Below are positions 1-9,551 of a DNA stretch of 64,000 bases, piece after piece. The notes beneath the pieces are model-generated. The model did no database searches and was not told the DNA's origin. It saw only the letters and a program-made list of their open reading frames with translations. This DNA is from Lethocerus indicus (lineage: Eukaryota > Arthropoda > Insecta > Hemiptera > Belostomatidae), in assembly GCA_019843655.1 (NCBI GenBank), contig JACDQD010000005.1, positions 27,600,954-27,664,953 on the forward strand, read 5' to 3'. The translations under genes and the position numbers were made by a program. Each line of letters starts with the position of its first letter. The stretch's first letter is position 1.

Positions 1-13
1 CAAGCTTGTACAT
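1..13 (-). CDS. Start of a minus-strand gene cut by the window edge (first four codons, probably secreted/cuticular)
   Basis: On the minus strand an ATG at 13-11 sits in a good insect start context (GCAACATG) and reads M-Y-K-L before the sequence ends. It lies about 58 nt downstream of a well-spaced TATA box and initiator (separate entry). Many arthropod cuticular protein genes have a very short first coding exon with a start like this, followed by an intron, so a cuticle or other secreted protein is my guess. Four residues cannot identify a family. Confidence 0.4.
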
Positions 14-68
14 GTTGCGTGAGCGGGTTGAGTGAGTGCTGTAAGCCTCGAAACTGATTCGACTGCTA

Positions 69-104
69 ACTGAAGAACTATTGGAAACGATCTGGTTTAT
101 ATAG
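69..104 (-). promoter_or_regulatory. Core promoter: TATA box plus arthropod initiator
   Basis: Read on the minus strand, CTATATAAA (104-96) is followed by the arthropod initiator TCAGT (73-69). The A of the initiator, at 71, is about 33 nt from the start of the TATA element, which is the canonical spacing. The predicted 5' UTR runs from about 71 to 14. A strong TATA/initiator pair is typical of highly, stage-specifically expressed genes such as cuticle genes. Confidence 0.6.
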
Positions 105-3100
105 CGGTTGGACCACGCCCACCGCAACAGATCCCAGTGGTCAGTGGCATCAACCTTGAGGGGGAAGGGGGTACCTCTACTGTGTATGTACATCCTCTGA
201 TTCATTCCTCCGACAACTACTCCCACGACAACTTCCTCCCGGGCTACTGAAAATGGAGAATAATAATTATAATTATTTCTGTCGAGTCCATCGACTTTGC
301 CTCGACAGTAAGTTGGGATGTATTTTAAGGGGCTCGCGGCGTGATTAACCGATAACGGTAATTGGGAGCCTTTTTAATTTAATTTAATTTTGTCTCCATC
401 CGCCAATTTGGTTTTGAGGTAGACCGGTTTCGGCTGTAGACTAGATAGTCTATTGTTACTGATGAGATGGATGGTCGGCGATGGTTGGGAATAGCACAAT
501 TCATAGGATCGTCTCCATTCGTTTATTCGGTCCTATACTAGACCATTTTGAAGACGTTAAAATGTCTTCGTAGTCCAACTCCGACTATTTCGGTACATGA
601 GAAATTCTGCGCATAGACAGAAAATAAAACTAATGATGACAGTCTATGAATAAAAATGGGGACTTTAACGCCTTATCTAATATACCTAAAATTGAGACCA
701 ACTCCAGAGGGATATGAATGCCGTAGAAAAGGCATTTATTACCGTGGAAATAAACTGGGTAATAATGTTAAATTATAGAAATAATGACTATTCATAGTAT
801 TATTAATAGTAATATTAATTGAATCTGATTACTTGGGAAGTTATCAACGAGATATTCGCGTATTTTATTGAACGAGTTATTTTTGACCCAATGTTGATTT
901 TCGGAATGTAAATTTTCGAAATAAAATTATACGTATTTTCAATGAAGGTTAACAGTTTTTTCTATTTGAAATTGATATTGAATCTTTTTTACTAAAACGA
1001 ATAATAATATAAGGAGAATTCTGCAATATGTAATAAAGGAGAAGTATTTATATAATACCTTCGAATAATCATGTGTAAACATTTAGAGAACGACTAATTT
1101 ATTCGTTTCAATTAAGGAATACTTAATTTCAACATTGTTTATTATTATATATGACTGTATATTGCCAGTGAAAATCCAGCAGTTATGTAAAGTCGAATTT
1201 AGCGACGAGGTCTCGTGGAGACTAATTGGACGAGGTTTGTGCGGCAATTATTACATATTGAATCAGGATCACAAATTCCTAATTTCTCGAGTTCTGTGGG
1301 GCGGAGTTGGGCGCGGCTATTAAGACATAGTTTTTTGTTTAAATTTCAGTAGACGTTGACGGAAACGCCGAGGCGGCTCTCGCCTTGAAAAGAAGCGGAT
1401 GTCTAGAACACTGAATCGACTGCCGGTTCCAACCTGTTCATTTCATGAAAAGTATTCGTCTTTTCTTAAAAGGCCTTCTTCATAAAAAGGTAAATATATT
1501 TCTCTGGTATTATCTTGCTTAGAAATAGTCGATCTCAGAAGGTTCGTAATATCGACATCCCGTGCTTTCTTGTGGCGGTAACATTACAGCGTATTCTCTC
1601 TTCCGGATGGCATGCGTGAACGTTTTGCTCTCAATACTGCCTGGCGACCGGGTCAGATCATATTCTCTTTCCATATACATATCAATCCTATTCTCAGTTC
1701 ACACGGAGGTATCTGGCAACAGTACTTTATTTGTGTTGAAATATTCCACACCAAAAAAGGTTTTCCGGCTACGAGAAAGAAAGGATTGGGAAAGTTTGTC
1801 TTGATAACAATGAAAAGTGTTTCAGTCTTCGATTAAAACATATTTGAGGTGAAAAATCGCGTTTAAAAAAAAATAGTATCCGAGACTCGTTCAAGCTCGC
1901 CTATTTGAACCTGGGCTAGGCTATTATGATTTTCACCATTGTCAGTAGCATTCTGTCAGTAATATAGTGAAGAAATTTGGCCCCTCGGATGTCTGCTAGG
2001 GCCTGGAAGACCATTATTTAACTATTTTTATTTAACAATCTATGCTAAAATTGGACGATCCTTATATTAGCACGCGGGCCTCTAGTTTCGGCCGATAGTG
2101 ATTAATATATTTTCAAAAACGATTTTTGCCCAATGCTCACCGGTATATATAATAATTGGGTGCTCTCTCCCGGATTGGCCGTGATCTGGATTCTGGTGGG
2201 GAAGGAGGAGGAAGGGTAGGATTGGAGCCGGTTTTAATATAAGACCGAGCGGCCGGTATCGATATCATTGGGGTGGCCGTGTATCGGGTGGCGGCCGGTG
2301 TGCGATATGCCGCCCCCGCCCCTCATCTCATCAACCCACGCCCTCGACACACCGACAACCCTGACCCAGTACAGTGCCCATCCGCTGGAAGTCATACGTG
2401 AATATTCATATCCACCAACTCCCTATGGCAAATTGAGATACTACTCAATACCCGGATGTATTGTACACTTTTAGAAGTATCACCTTATACACTTCTCCAC
2501 CGGTCAAATGGATCAATTGTCATGGGTACTAGACAATAAGTTCAAATAAAATTAAACAAGTTTACAATCCATGTTCGTTTTAACCATAGTAAAAATCTCG
2601 TCACGAATAAAATTAACAATATAATCGTATAAACCATTCAGTCGTGACGGTTAGTAATTAACTGGTTTGTACCATAGTTGCGTGTTCAACACGTTCTATA
2701 ATTGAATATAAAAATATTCGAAACTCATTTATGGCTAAAATATTTTACTGGAAACAATTTTAGTAAAACAATTTGTTTCGTTGACCGGCATCTAAATAAG
2801 TTATAGAAATAAGTGGCTGCGCGAACATTCGCGAAAGTATTTCGGCGACTGGGACTCATATTTCCCACCTGTTGTTGTCAACTCAATTTTCAGTTCTGTA
2901 CGGCTGGACAAGGTTATCCCTGTTCGCTTTACATTCTTATTTTACTCCGTCCCTTCCGTTCTTTTTGGTTTCCTTCAGTTACTTCTTTTTGCCATTCGAA
3001 TCGGCCTTTCCGCTTAGGCAGCAACAAAGACGCCCAATAAAATAGTGATTCCGTTCAAGTGAACGTTCCATCCATTATACCGTACCACCTGACCAATACT

Positions 3101-4140
3101 CGGTTACTTTGTATAAACCCAAAGAGTCGGGTAAATGAACCGTTCCCTTCTGAAAGTTAGAAATATGATTTGAGAATATTAATCTTCAAGCTGTTGTCCG
3201 TCCATCTTTTAGTGTTGTGACGCAGGGGACGTTACACGTAACACGGAATAGTTCAACAAAAACACTCTCCGCGAGATAAAGAGCACATTTTTTTTATTTA
3301 AAGAGACGGCTTTTTTCGGCGTTTTCGGCGGATATCAACCGCCTCGTTCATCTAACCCATCATCGTTTACTCATCCATCCATCCACCCATTCTTCTGTCC
3401 GTTTGTACGTTCGTTCATCCACCCTCTGAGCATCCGGTCATTCATCGCGACCCAGCCCTCCGTCCGTCCGTTGATTCCATCATCCACCCATCTATCCATT
3501 CTCCGCCCGTATCTTCATTCATTCGCCCATCCGGCTGTGAACTACACAGATACACGTTGTTTCCTTCCAGTGTTGTGCCGTCCTCTTTGAGTACATAGAG
3601 GACAATTGTCGTCCGGATTGCGGGGTTCTACGACCGTGCGGGCAGAGTGCGAGTGGGCTGCTCGCGATACGCCTACCCGGCCGGCCGCCTTCGGCACAGA
3701 ATATACAGTTATTTCAATTTTACGAGCGGTTTTTAAAAACAGAGCGCGATCCTTCTTCGAGTTACCCACGCCTCGGGCGCTGCGTAAAACGAATCGGACT
3801 GGCCGCCAAAAAAGACCGAGACGCCCGGCCAAACATATTCTGCGCAGTTGCAGTCTCCACAGTTTTTTTCCTCTAAACCTTGGAAATTCGAGTGCGTAAA
3901 ACTGTTGAAAATTCTAAATTGAATACAATCGGGATCTAAATTCAGCGGCCTTTATATGGTATGTATACATGGCGTACTTCCCTATTGTTTAAAAGTATCA
4001 GAAAAGTTTATAGAACTATTTATAATTGTTAAATCTTAAGTTATTAACCGTTTATTTGTTATACGACTTTATGTACAAATTTATGTATAGAAACCTCCAA
4101 CTTACAGATGAGTTCAGTATGAGTACAGAACTTACAGAAA
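105..4140. other. Intergenic region with no recognised gene
   Basis: No open frame here resembles a known protein. Visible features are moderately GC-rich patches (about 2200-2470 and 3560-3860), a pyrimidine-rich CATC/CATT stretch at 3361-3535, and otherwise unremarkable AT-rich DNA. Upstream enhancers of the gene leaving at the left edge may lie here, but nothing in the sequence shows this directly. Confidence 0.5.
3361..3535. repeat. Degenerate (CATC/CATT)n low-complexity tract
   Basis: The plus strand is dominated by imperfect CATC, CATT and CCGT tetramers (for example CATCCATCCATCCACCCATT) for about 170 bp. This looks like an old, interrupted tetranucleotide microsatellite. Confidence 0.6.
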
Positions 4141-4142
4141 AG

Positions 4143-5410
4143 GTTTATAAAGGGTTACGATAACGTCTAAAACACGGTAAACAACATACAAAAGCCATAA
4201 AAACACCTTTATATAGGCTTGAAAATGCTTAAAGTCTCATAACCGCGTTTTATATGCTTCAAAATGAAAACACAAAGGAATAAAATTGTTTGTAAACCAC
4301 TGAAAATTCTAAAAACGCCGAAAAACAAGGTTATAAACGCCTGAAAAATATAAAGAGGCCAAAAATCGCGTTCATATACGATTAAATTATCTTTTTTAAC
4401 TAAAATTCGTCGGATGCACGTGCACCGCGACACTGGCGCCCCCTTGAGGGTGTTGTGGCAGTGCACTTAACTAAAGTTCGTTCGGTACATGTGTACCGCG
4501 ACACTGGCGCCCCCTTGAAGCTGTTGCGGCAATTCACTTAACTAAAGTTCGTTCGGTACATGTGTACCGCGACACTGGCGCCCCCTTGAGGGTGTTGCGG
4601 CAATGCACTTAACTAAAGTTCGTTCGGTACATGTGTACCGCGACACTGGCGCCCCCTTGAAGCTGTTGCGGCAATGCACTTAACTAAAGTTCGTTCGGTA
4701 CATGTGTACCGCGACACTGGCGCCCCCTTGAGGGTGTTGCGGCAATGCACTTAACTAAAGTTCGTTCGGTACATGTGTACCGCGACACTGGCGCCCCCTT
4801 GAAGCTGTTGCGGCAATGCACTTAACTAAAGTTCGTTCGGTACATGTGTACCGCGACACTGGCGCACCCTTGAAGCTGTTGCGGCAATGCACTTAACTAA
4901 AGTTCGTTCGGTACATGTGTACCGCGACACTGGCGCCCCCTTGAAGCTGTTGCGGCAATGCACTTAACTAAAGTTCGTTCGGTACATGTGTACCGCGACA
5001 CTGGCGCACCCTTGAAGCTGTTGCGGCAATGCACTTAACTAAAGTTCGTTCGGTACATGTGTACCGCGACACTGGCGCCCCTTGAGGGTGTTGCGGCAAT
5101 GCACTTAACTAAAGTTCGTTCGGTATATGTGTACCGTGATACTGGTACCCCCTTGAGGGTGTTGCGGCAATGCACTTAACTAAAGTTCGTTCGGTACATG
5201 TGTACCGCGACACTGGCGCCCCCTTGAGGGTGTTGTGGTAATGCACTTAACTAAAGTTTGTTCGGTACATGCGTACCGCGACTCCTTTAGGCGTTTTCAA
5301 TGGTTTATAAACGACTTTATTCGCCTTTATTTTTACTTGTTATCGTTGTAAGCGTTTATAAACTTCTTCTGGGCTTTGGTAGCGTATTCAACCGTTTATG
5401 AATATGAAAA
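4143..5410. mobile_element. Possible foldback-like or non-autonomous element carrying a tandem array
   Basis: The sequences flanking the 71-bp array look like diverged inverted copies of each other. On the left, 4290-4316 reads roughly GTTTGTAAACCACTGAAAAT. The reverse complement of the right flank near 5285-5310 reads GTTTATAAACCATTGAAAAC. Both sides also carry several degenerate TTTATAAACG-type segments (left about 4143-4380, right about 5310-5405). No transposase frame is present and I could not define precise ends or a target-site duplication. Foldback elements and tandem-repeat-bearing miniature elements have this organisation. The mobile assignment is inference. Confidence 0.35.
4399..5283. 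repeat. Tandem array of a 71-bp unit, about 12.5 copies
   Basis: The marker ACTAAAGTTCG recurs at 4399, 4470, 4541, 4612, 4683 and onward to about 5250, a period of 71 bp. One unit near 5070 is one base shorter because a C is missing. Each unit contains the near-palindrome GGTACATGTGTACC (6-bp arms around TG) and the block ACTGGCGCCCCCTTGA. Units 1-6 alternate between TTGAGGGTG and TTGAAGCTG variants, and units 7 and 9 share GGCGCACCC. This implies that a 142-bp dimer was copied at times. Copies at both ends are the most diverged, as expected for an array grown by unequal exchange. Confidence 0.95.
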
Positions 5411-6686
5411 AACAAAATATTCGATAATTAATGACCGGACAAAATCGTTTTTTCATTAACAGTGCGTCGTATGACATTCGCTACTAATTTGTCCGTTTGT
5501 ATCGACCTAATATTAATATGTAAGAGCAGTATGGAGGGACCGCAACCTCGCTTTGAGGTCGGTAGCCTGCGTTCGGTAAGAATTACTACTACCGAGATTA
5601 AGAGATAAGGTTTCGGTGGTCGAAGGATTGCAATCGCTTGCCACTTGCCACTTGCGATGCACTGCACTGGTAGTGGCTCGGCTATCGGTTTCGTCCCCTC
5701 GGGTTGGTTGCGGCGTGAAAGCCGGCTACTTACTGGGCAGGCAAAAAACGGAGGAGAGGATTAAATCCGAAGTAAACGAAGTAGGGGCACTCCCGCTGGC
5801 GATATCTGCACACAGCCCACCCTCCCAGTATACAGTTCCAACTCTAAACCTTACCTACAAACCGCCTTTCCTATTATAAACCGAGAGTAGAGCGAAAAAT
5901 AATCATCTCCCTTATATTTTATCATCTATGAGATATTGAAGGCAATTATAAATGCGATCTGACCTGTCTTTTCGCCATTGTCACGATCACTGGGGTAGTA
6001 ACACTCTGAGGGACCATAAAGTATGCTTCACCCTTCCACTTTCTTAATAATAGAGACTAAGTTTAATTGTACTTGTCATTTGAAAAGTATCACTTTCATG
6101 AAAAGCTATAACTTCCGCAAAAGCGGGGAATGTTCAATTATGGTTCTAAAATTAGTAGGTACGCTCAATTTTTATGATTGTTGGTTTATGTTATTTACGA
6201 GACCTATAAATTCTATTACTGTATTATTTGTCCGAATGCCACAATTTCAAATAGTTGGTCGATGATTAGGGAATGATAATTTGAAATGAGTGGGTACATT
6301 CTGAGCGAGTAGTAGAAATAATTGATCCCGCCCTGTTCTCGGCCCTGCGGCAGTGGCCTTGGCACGCCTCGAGCAAGCAGAGCACTCGCTGGAGGCTGCC
6401 CACAGTGGCAACAGTTCCTGTTCCCCACCACAGGCATCGCTACATTTTGGCATCGTTTTTTTTCAGTTTGATCCCTCGTCCGGTTGGCCGGCGACTGCTC
6501 TTTTAAAAATTAAATAAAGGTCCCAAATAATTCATTTCCTCTTCATCGTGGGCTGAAAAAACCCCGATACAGACCGTTGCTAGCGGTCAAGATCAGTTAC
6601 AGCGAACAAATACAGTTAGCTATTCAGCTAATTTTTATTTTAGAACATGATCAAATAAAAAAATCACAGCACGAAAATATAATCAA
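5411..6686. other. Intergenic, two GC-richer patches of unknown nature
   Basis: 5600-5880 is GC-richer with an open plus-strand frame that has no ATG near its start and no similarity I recognise. 6326-6517 is another GC-rich block with an open plus frame of 63 codons, whose stop overlaps an AATAAA at 6513-6518. Neither has convincing splice sites linking it to other exons. They may be promoter-associated DNA, a 3' terminal exon or gene relics. Confidence 0.35.
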
Positions 6687-6692
6687 TTTATT
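6687..6692 (-). terminator. Poly(A) signal of the MDH-like gene
   Basis: TTTATT on the plus strand gives AATAAA on the minus strand, beginning 12 nt after the stop codon of the MDH-like gene. This implies a very short 3' UTR. Confidence 0.6.
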
Positions 6693-6703
6693 GGTATATT
6701 ATT

Positions 6704-8684
6704 TTACGTACATGGGCATCTGGCCATGAAATCTTCTCCTTTCCCGATATCATCCTTAAGGAAGGGTAGTGCGGTTTCCATTAGGCAGCATTCATAATCC
6801 GTGAGGTCCGGTACCCCGAGGTTCTTCTGTACGCCGTCCGGTCCCAGTTGTACCTGGCATAAAAACACGAATTCGAGTCAATTCTTCAGCTTACTTTGTC
6901 CACAGATTGGATTCCATAAGTCCGCAACCAATATGGAACGAGGAACTTATGGCCAGTGTTATTTTCTTAGGCGGTGAGTGAAATTGAATTTGTACGGTAG
7001 ATTGGTGTGGAGTATACCTGTGTCGAGAGGTAGGATATGGTCGGTATGATGTTGGACATGACGTAGGTGCACTCGTGCACATTTTTCTGTCCGGCCATCC
7101 CTTTGGCCAACGAGACGAGGAACCTGGCGACGGCGAATGCCCCAGAGAGGGCCGCCACCCCGGGCCTGCTCTTCACCTTCTCCATCTCGCAACCGGCCTC
7201 CTGCAGAGCCCTAGTGATCCTCACCGTCTCCTCCTGAGTGCCCATTTTTACAGTTGAACTATTTCCATCGGCATTACAACCACATAGGACATAGGAGTCG
7301 GGACACTCGGAAAGGAGCCTCTCTATTATGAGAGTTATTGTTATAGAAAATTACCGTAGTAAGTTCAGTGCAGGGCTTTATGTGCGATAGCAGAGGTATG
7401 ACCGTATTGGGCGACTGTCCGCCGATGACGGGAACTTCGACGCACTCGGGGGACATCTGAAGCACTTCGGAGACGAAAGTGCTGGCCCTGACCGCGTCCA
7501 GGGTCGTGACGCCGAACATCTTCCGTGGGTCGACGCTCAGAATGACTTTCTTGAAGGTTTCACAGGCGATGGGCAACATGCTGTTGACAGGGCTCGTCGC
7601 CACCGCGAAACATGCCTGCGGACAGAGAAAGTAGGCGGCCGGATACAACAAAAATGGACTCTACACAACTAGCTAACCGAGTCACAAAATAAAACCTCCC
7701 CACGAAGCCGAATAAGCATTCTGTCTGCAAACGAAGACTGGATGATGCATACTAAGGAAATAATACTACCGATGGAGAAAAACTGAAATTGGTTTGTCTT
7801 AAGTCAAAGTATGCGAGTGGAGACCTCTCCCCCATAATTGCCTTAAATTAATCTTAGCAATTTTATTTACTAACATTTTTATATTTGATTGTAAATTTGA
7901 GTAAAAGAATAGATAGAGAAATTAGAATGTTGAGAACTTACTTCGGGCGCGTATATGGCGCAGGCTTTGGCCAGGTCCGAAACAATTCTGCCGTTTTCGT
8001 CAAAATTATCCATCGGACTGCTGGCTACCACTACGACAATTTTCGCCCCCTGCGTTCATGTCATTGTTAATACGAAGACTTAAAAACACCTAGATTTCTT
8101 CGAAGAGTTTACGACGTTCTGACGTTACAGCGCGGAAACTTTTAATTTGTAAAGTCAATAAATAATAAGGCCGAAATGCTGATTTTGATTTTTGAGAACG
8201 AAAGTGATCTATGTCGGAGAAATGTGAACCCTAACTACAGACTGGAGAGTCTCGATGTATCCCGAAACAACACTGAACGAACACTTCAGTACCTTGAGAG
8301 TGCATTCCAAAGCTTTCTTCCCTTCGAACGAAGTGGCGGTGTTGTTGGTGTCAATGTTGTTGAGCTCCGTGGCCAAACCTTTAGTGTTGTGCTTGTCATA
8401 GAGAGCAATTTCGCTGAACAGCGGCGATTGTTTCAGCATCAAAGACAACGGCTGGCCTAAATTGCCGCTGGCTCCCAGTACAGCGATTTTAACGCCTCAG
8501 ACGAAAACAAAATTCATTTTTAATCGTGTGTCAATACGGAGTGTGGTCTACTTGCTGCGAACTAACAACAATACCTTATAATATTAAATTATTTAGGACT
8601 ACCTGGAGAATAGAACGTCCTTCTTGTTAGACTGGCGTGAAATGTGAATGATTTTCCCAACAGGGCTGTACAATTTCGAAACAT
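6704..8684 (-). CDS. Mitochondrial malate dehydrogenase-like protein, predicted catalytically inactive
   Basis: Six exons join in phase: 8684-8603, 8495-8293, 8049-7942, 7615-7355, 7233-7018 and 6853-6704 (stop 6706-6704), giving 339 aa, the usual length of mitochondrial MDH. Residues 1-27 are rich in Arg, Ser and Thr, like a matrix-targeting presequence. The NAD-binding start GASGNLGQP (35-43) and TTLDAVRAS (168-176) match the family. The C-terminus also aligns. Key active-site residues are changed. The catalytic His motif GGH reads GGQ (Gln198, codon 7417-7415). The mobile loop normally carrying PRKPGMTR is absent, with about 8 residues lost near residue 105. The Asn of NPVNS is Ser139. Only the Asp171/Arg174 pair is kept. 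Exon 5 uses the acceptor CACTCAG at 7234, which keeps the frame and the expected spacing. It is probably a paralogue with a structural or tissue-restricted (perhaps testis) role. The frame is intact, so it does not look like a pseudogene. Confidence 0.88.
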
Positions 8685-9551
8685 TGTGTGTCCAGCGATT
8701 TAGAAAGAGAAACGACCGTTAGTTACTTAAGGTTTCAAATTCTTTAAAAAATATTTTTCCTGTGATTGAATATTGTCCATGTGTGGATATTGTTGAAAAA
8801 CATTGTTGCCAAATACAAAAATCCCCCCAGATTGCTCTAAATAAATAATGGAAGTCTAACTTATTTCTGAAATCTAATTTATAATGGATCGATCCAATTT
8901 TTTAGGTAATACGAATGGCCATTTTCTTCTTCATACAGATTTCTGGCAAATTTTCAACTAACTGTAAACAATTAATATAAAATTAAAGTTGTCGAGCATT
9001 AAATGCTTGATAATAGAGAAGTATGAGAAGTAGAGGATAGAAACATTTTATTTAAAGTAATTAGAAAAACTCTACAGAGAAACTCTATTTTCTGCAATCT
9101 TCCTCGGCTTGTTTGGTCAGTTAGTAGCATTGAAACTGAGGCGCTCTTAAAAAGCATTATATTTTACTTAAAACATGGAACGGATTATTTTTTAAAGTGT
9201 CTGATCGGCGGAACGGGATTTTCTATAGTTTCTCCTCATTATTGGGGAATGTCGGAGAGATAAGATGTGATAATAGAGCCGGGTAGAAACTACCAGCATG
9301 ATTCCAACAACGGACTGACGATGCGGGGTCCGTTGCGCATTCTGCGAACACCAACTGAATAGAGCGTAAGTACTCCTCCAATAGCCTAGACTCAGTTTCA
9401 CAAACACTAATTTCATGAAATGTCGAACGTTGTTAACCTTTTAAAGATGTAAAGTATGTTATCATTTTTCAGCGAATGATAAACGTAGGTTCCCAATAAT
9501 GTAGTGTTCTTTTTTAAGTCACAGTATTACTTTTTTAGGGCCTATAGAAAT
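8685..9551. promoter_or_regulatory. Divergent intergenic region between the MDH-like and CUB-like genes
   Basis: About 870 bp separates the ATG of the minus-strand MDH-like gene from the ATG of the plus-strand secreted-protein gene. A splice acceptor (ACTTTTTTAG) ends 14 nt before the latter ATG, so an upstream non-coding exon probably lies in this gap, but I could not fix it. No TATA/initiator pair stood out. Confidence 0.4.

Noticed and set aside
2268..2474. 68-codon Pro/Tyr-containing frame
   Set aside because: No similarity recognised, no clear promoter or splice sites, and the length is within chance for a GC-richer patch.
4209..4466. 85-codon minus frame entering the 71-bp array
   Set aside because: It runs across the flank and first repeat unit. 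No similarity, and the repeat explains the openness.
7234..7245. Using the ATG at 7245 (MGTQ) as exon 5 coding sequence of the MDH-like gene
   Set aside because: The next upstream acceptor (AAATAG at about 7264) would put the exon out of frame. The acceptor CACTCAG at 7234 keeps phase 0 and the exact family spacing.
7075..7257. Plus-strand frame over the MDH-like gene
   Set aside because: Antisense shadow of MDH-like exon 5. The minus strand aligns residue by residue with the MDH family.
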